From: Batillaria attramentaria
Taxonomy: Eukaryota; Mollusca; Gastropoda; Batillariidae
Length of the DNA stretch: 64,000 nt
Direction of reading: 5' to 3'
Assembly (NCBI GenBank): GCA_018292915.2
Contig: JACVVK020000385.1
Coordinates: 124,001 to 188,000, forward strand
In this document: in pieces, positions 62,830 through 64,000 of the stretch
Numbering within the stretch: position 1 is the stretch's first letter
Layout: the number at the start of each line of letters is the position of its first letter
Translations under genes and position numbers: made by a program
Notes under the pieces: generated by a model
Databases searched by the model: none
The model's input: only the letters and a program-made list of their open reading frames with translations
Told to the model about the DNA's origin: nothing

Positions 62830-63913
62830 GACACGGTTACAAGGTCAGGTGTGTACCCTGTTGACCACGTTGTGTTGAGTGCCATGGATTATTGGATACT
62901 GTGAATGGTGCAAACTCTATGACATCAAGTGATGTGGAAGGAAGGAATTCTAAGGGATATGTTACGTCGGGAGGTGCGCGCAATACTGCTACTGACACAG
63001 GTAAGTCCAATAATATTGGTTTTACTGTTGAAGACAATGACACACTGCGTGAAAATGAGCCACGTGTGAGTGACATTTCTACTGACAGTGATACGCAGGT
63101 CAGAATCTGTGGTCAGGGAGCTGACAATACCGTGAATACGGATACAGTTTGGTCAAAGTTGTCTTTTGTGACTTGGAATGTGAATGGTTTAACTTCGAAG
63201 TTGTCAGATGGCGATTTTGTCAGCTACTTGTCCGAGTTCGACTTTGCGTGCGTGGTAGAAACATTTACTGACACGTTCACTTTCAATGTGTTTCCCAAAC
63301 ACACAGCGATTCGTGCGCCAGCAGTGAAACTTTCACAGCAGGGCAGGCCGTCGGGTGGTGTTGTCGTCCTTATTAAAAGCAAGCTCCTACCATACGTTCG
63401 ATGTATGGAATGTAAATTTATACGATAATATTTTGATTTTTCTCTTGAAGAAAGATTTATTTGGCTTTTCTAAAGATGTTCTTTTCGTGTGTGCGCATCT
63501 TCCGCCTGTCAGTTCTCGGTACTACGATGTATGTGGCGTCGATAGTGGTGTTGTAATGCTGGAAAAACGGTATCATAGATTTGTTGGCAAGTCATGACGG
63601 ATATCTTCTGGTTTGCGGTGATCTAAACGCCAGAACTTCAAATCTTTTATATCATGTATATGACGCCTTCTTTGATATTCCTAACAAGGATGATGTAACT
63701 ACACGTACACTACTATACCAGGATTTCTGAAGACAAGGAAGTTAACGTATATAATGGCATGTTACTGCTGGAAATAGGATTGTTTATACTGAACGGCGTA
63801 TGTAACGGCAACCCTACTGGTAGCTATACATTTTTGTCAGAGCTGGGTATCAGCGTTATAGATTACTTTATCGCATGTGAGGACTTGTTTGATTCCATCT
63901 TTCCACTGAGTGA
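62830..63913 (+). pseudogene. LINE ORF2 5' part: APE-like endonuclease, frameshifted
   Basis: Open from 62892 to 63428, it reads LSFVTWNVNGLTSKLSDGDF and VSYLSEFDFACVVETF, typical of LINE apurinic-type endonucleases. Then, after a frame change, come FVCAHLPPVSSRYYD (about 63487), GYLLVCGDLNART (about 63600) and LGISVIDYFIACEDLFDSIF (about 63843). GDLNAR and the IDY element are endonuclease motifs; the enzyme nicks target DNA. The reverse transcriptase is absent, since a repeat begins at 63915. At least two frameshifts are seen. Confidence 0.85.
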
Positions 63914-63914
63914 A

Positions 63915-64000
63915 TTAATAATAATGAATTAATAATAACGAATTGTACTTATATAGCGCAAAATTCTCACAGAGTGACTCAATGCGCGTACTCTCGCACT
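63915..64000 (+). mobile_element. Start of a repeat family D-like element
   Basis: A short AATTAATAATAA duplication is followed by GTACTTATATAGCGCAAAAT. It cuts off the LINE endonuclease reading and runs out of the window. Confidence 0.45.

Overview
This is a eukaryotic genomic window, most likely from a marine gastropod mollusc (a caenogastropod such as a periwinkle is my best guess, at low confidence). The evidence is a spliced NAD kinase gene with metazoan exon structure, a probable neuropeptide precursor split by a 12 kb intron, many tRNA-derived SINEs with ACCC-rich tails, a decayed L1/Tx1-like LINE, and very abundant (CA)n, (GT)n, (GA)n and pentanucleotide microsatellites. There is no bacterial gene organisation. 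Most long open frames here are microsatellite or repeat translations, not genes.

Layout. 0-9 kb: the 3' two thirds of an NAD kinase gene on the + strand (seven exons, 430-4781), followed by about 4 kb with almost no SINEs or long microsatellites that may be a long 3' UTR (first AATAAA at 9014). 9-16 kb: non-coding, with SINEs, a tandem repeat family and short low-complexity tracts. 16.3-31.6 kb: a minus-strand gene I infer to be a secreted prohormone. It has a TATA box at 31539-31546, a non-coding first exon, a signal-peptide exon (30266-30062), a large intron full of minisatellites and SINEs, and a terminal coding exon (17810-17385) with dibasic processing sites. 31.6-46 kb: intergenic, with nested SINEs, MITE-like palindromes and LINE tails, and one comparatively unique stretch at about 37.65-39.35 kb.

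46.3-60.6 kb is the oddest part. A TATA box on the + strand is followed by T-rich DNA holding exon-like blocks that have been duplicated with their splice sites: five related blocks of about 90 bp at 48.95-50.43 kb, and three blocks built of 42-bp repeats at 57.6-60.5 kb. Between them, at 52.6-56.15 kb, lies a large imperfect inverted repeat with a ten-copy tandem array at its apex. I recognise no protein here; a long non-coding RNA or a lineage-specific repetitive gene are both possible. 60.8-64 kb: a tRNA-derived SINE, then a decayed LINE (ORF1 coiled coil and RRM-like remnants, ORF2 endonuclease) interrupted by a 5'-truncated SINE.

Recurring theme: tandem duplication of segments spanning exon-intron boundaries. 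It is seen in NAD kinase (a 106-bp triplication of an exon 3' end plus donor site) and again, on a larger scale, in the 46-60 kb locus.
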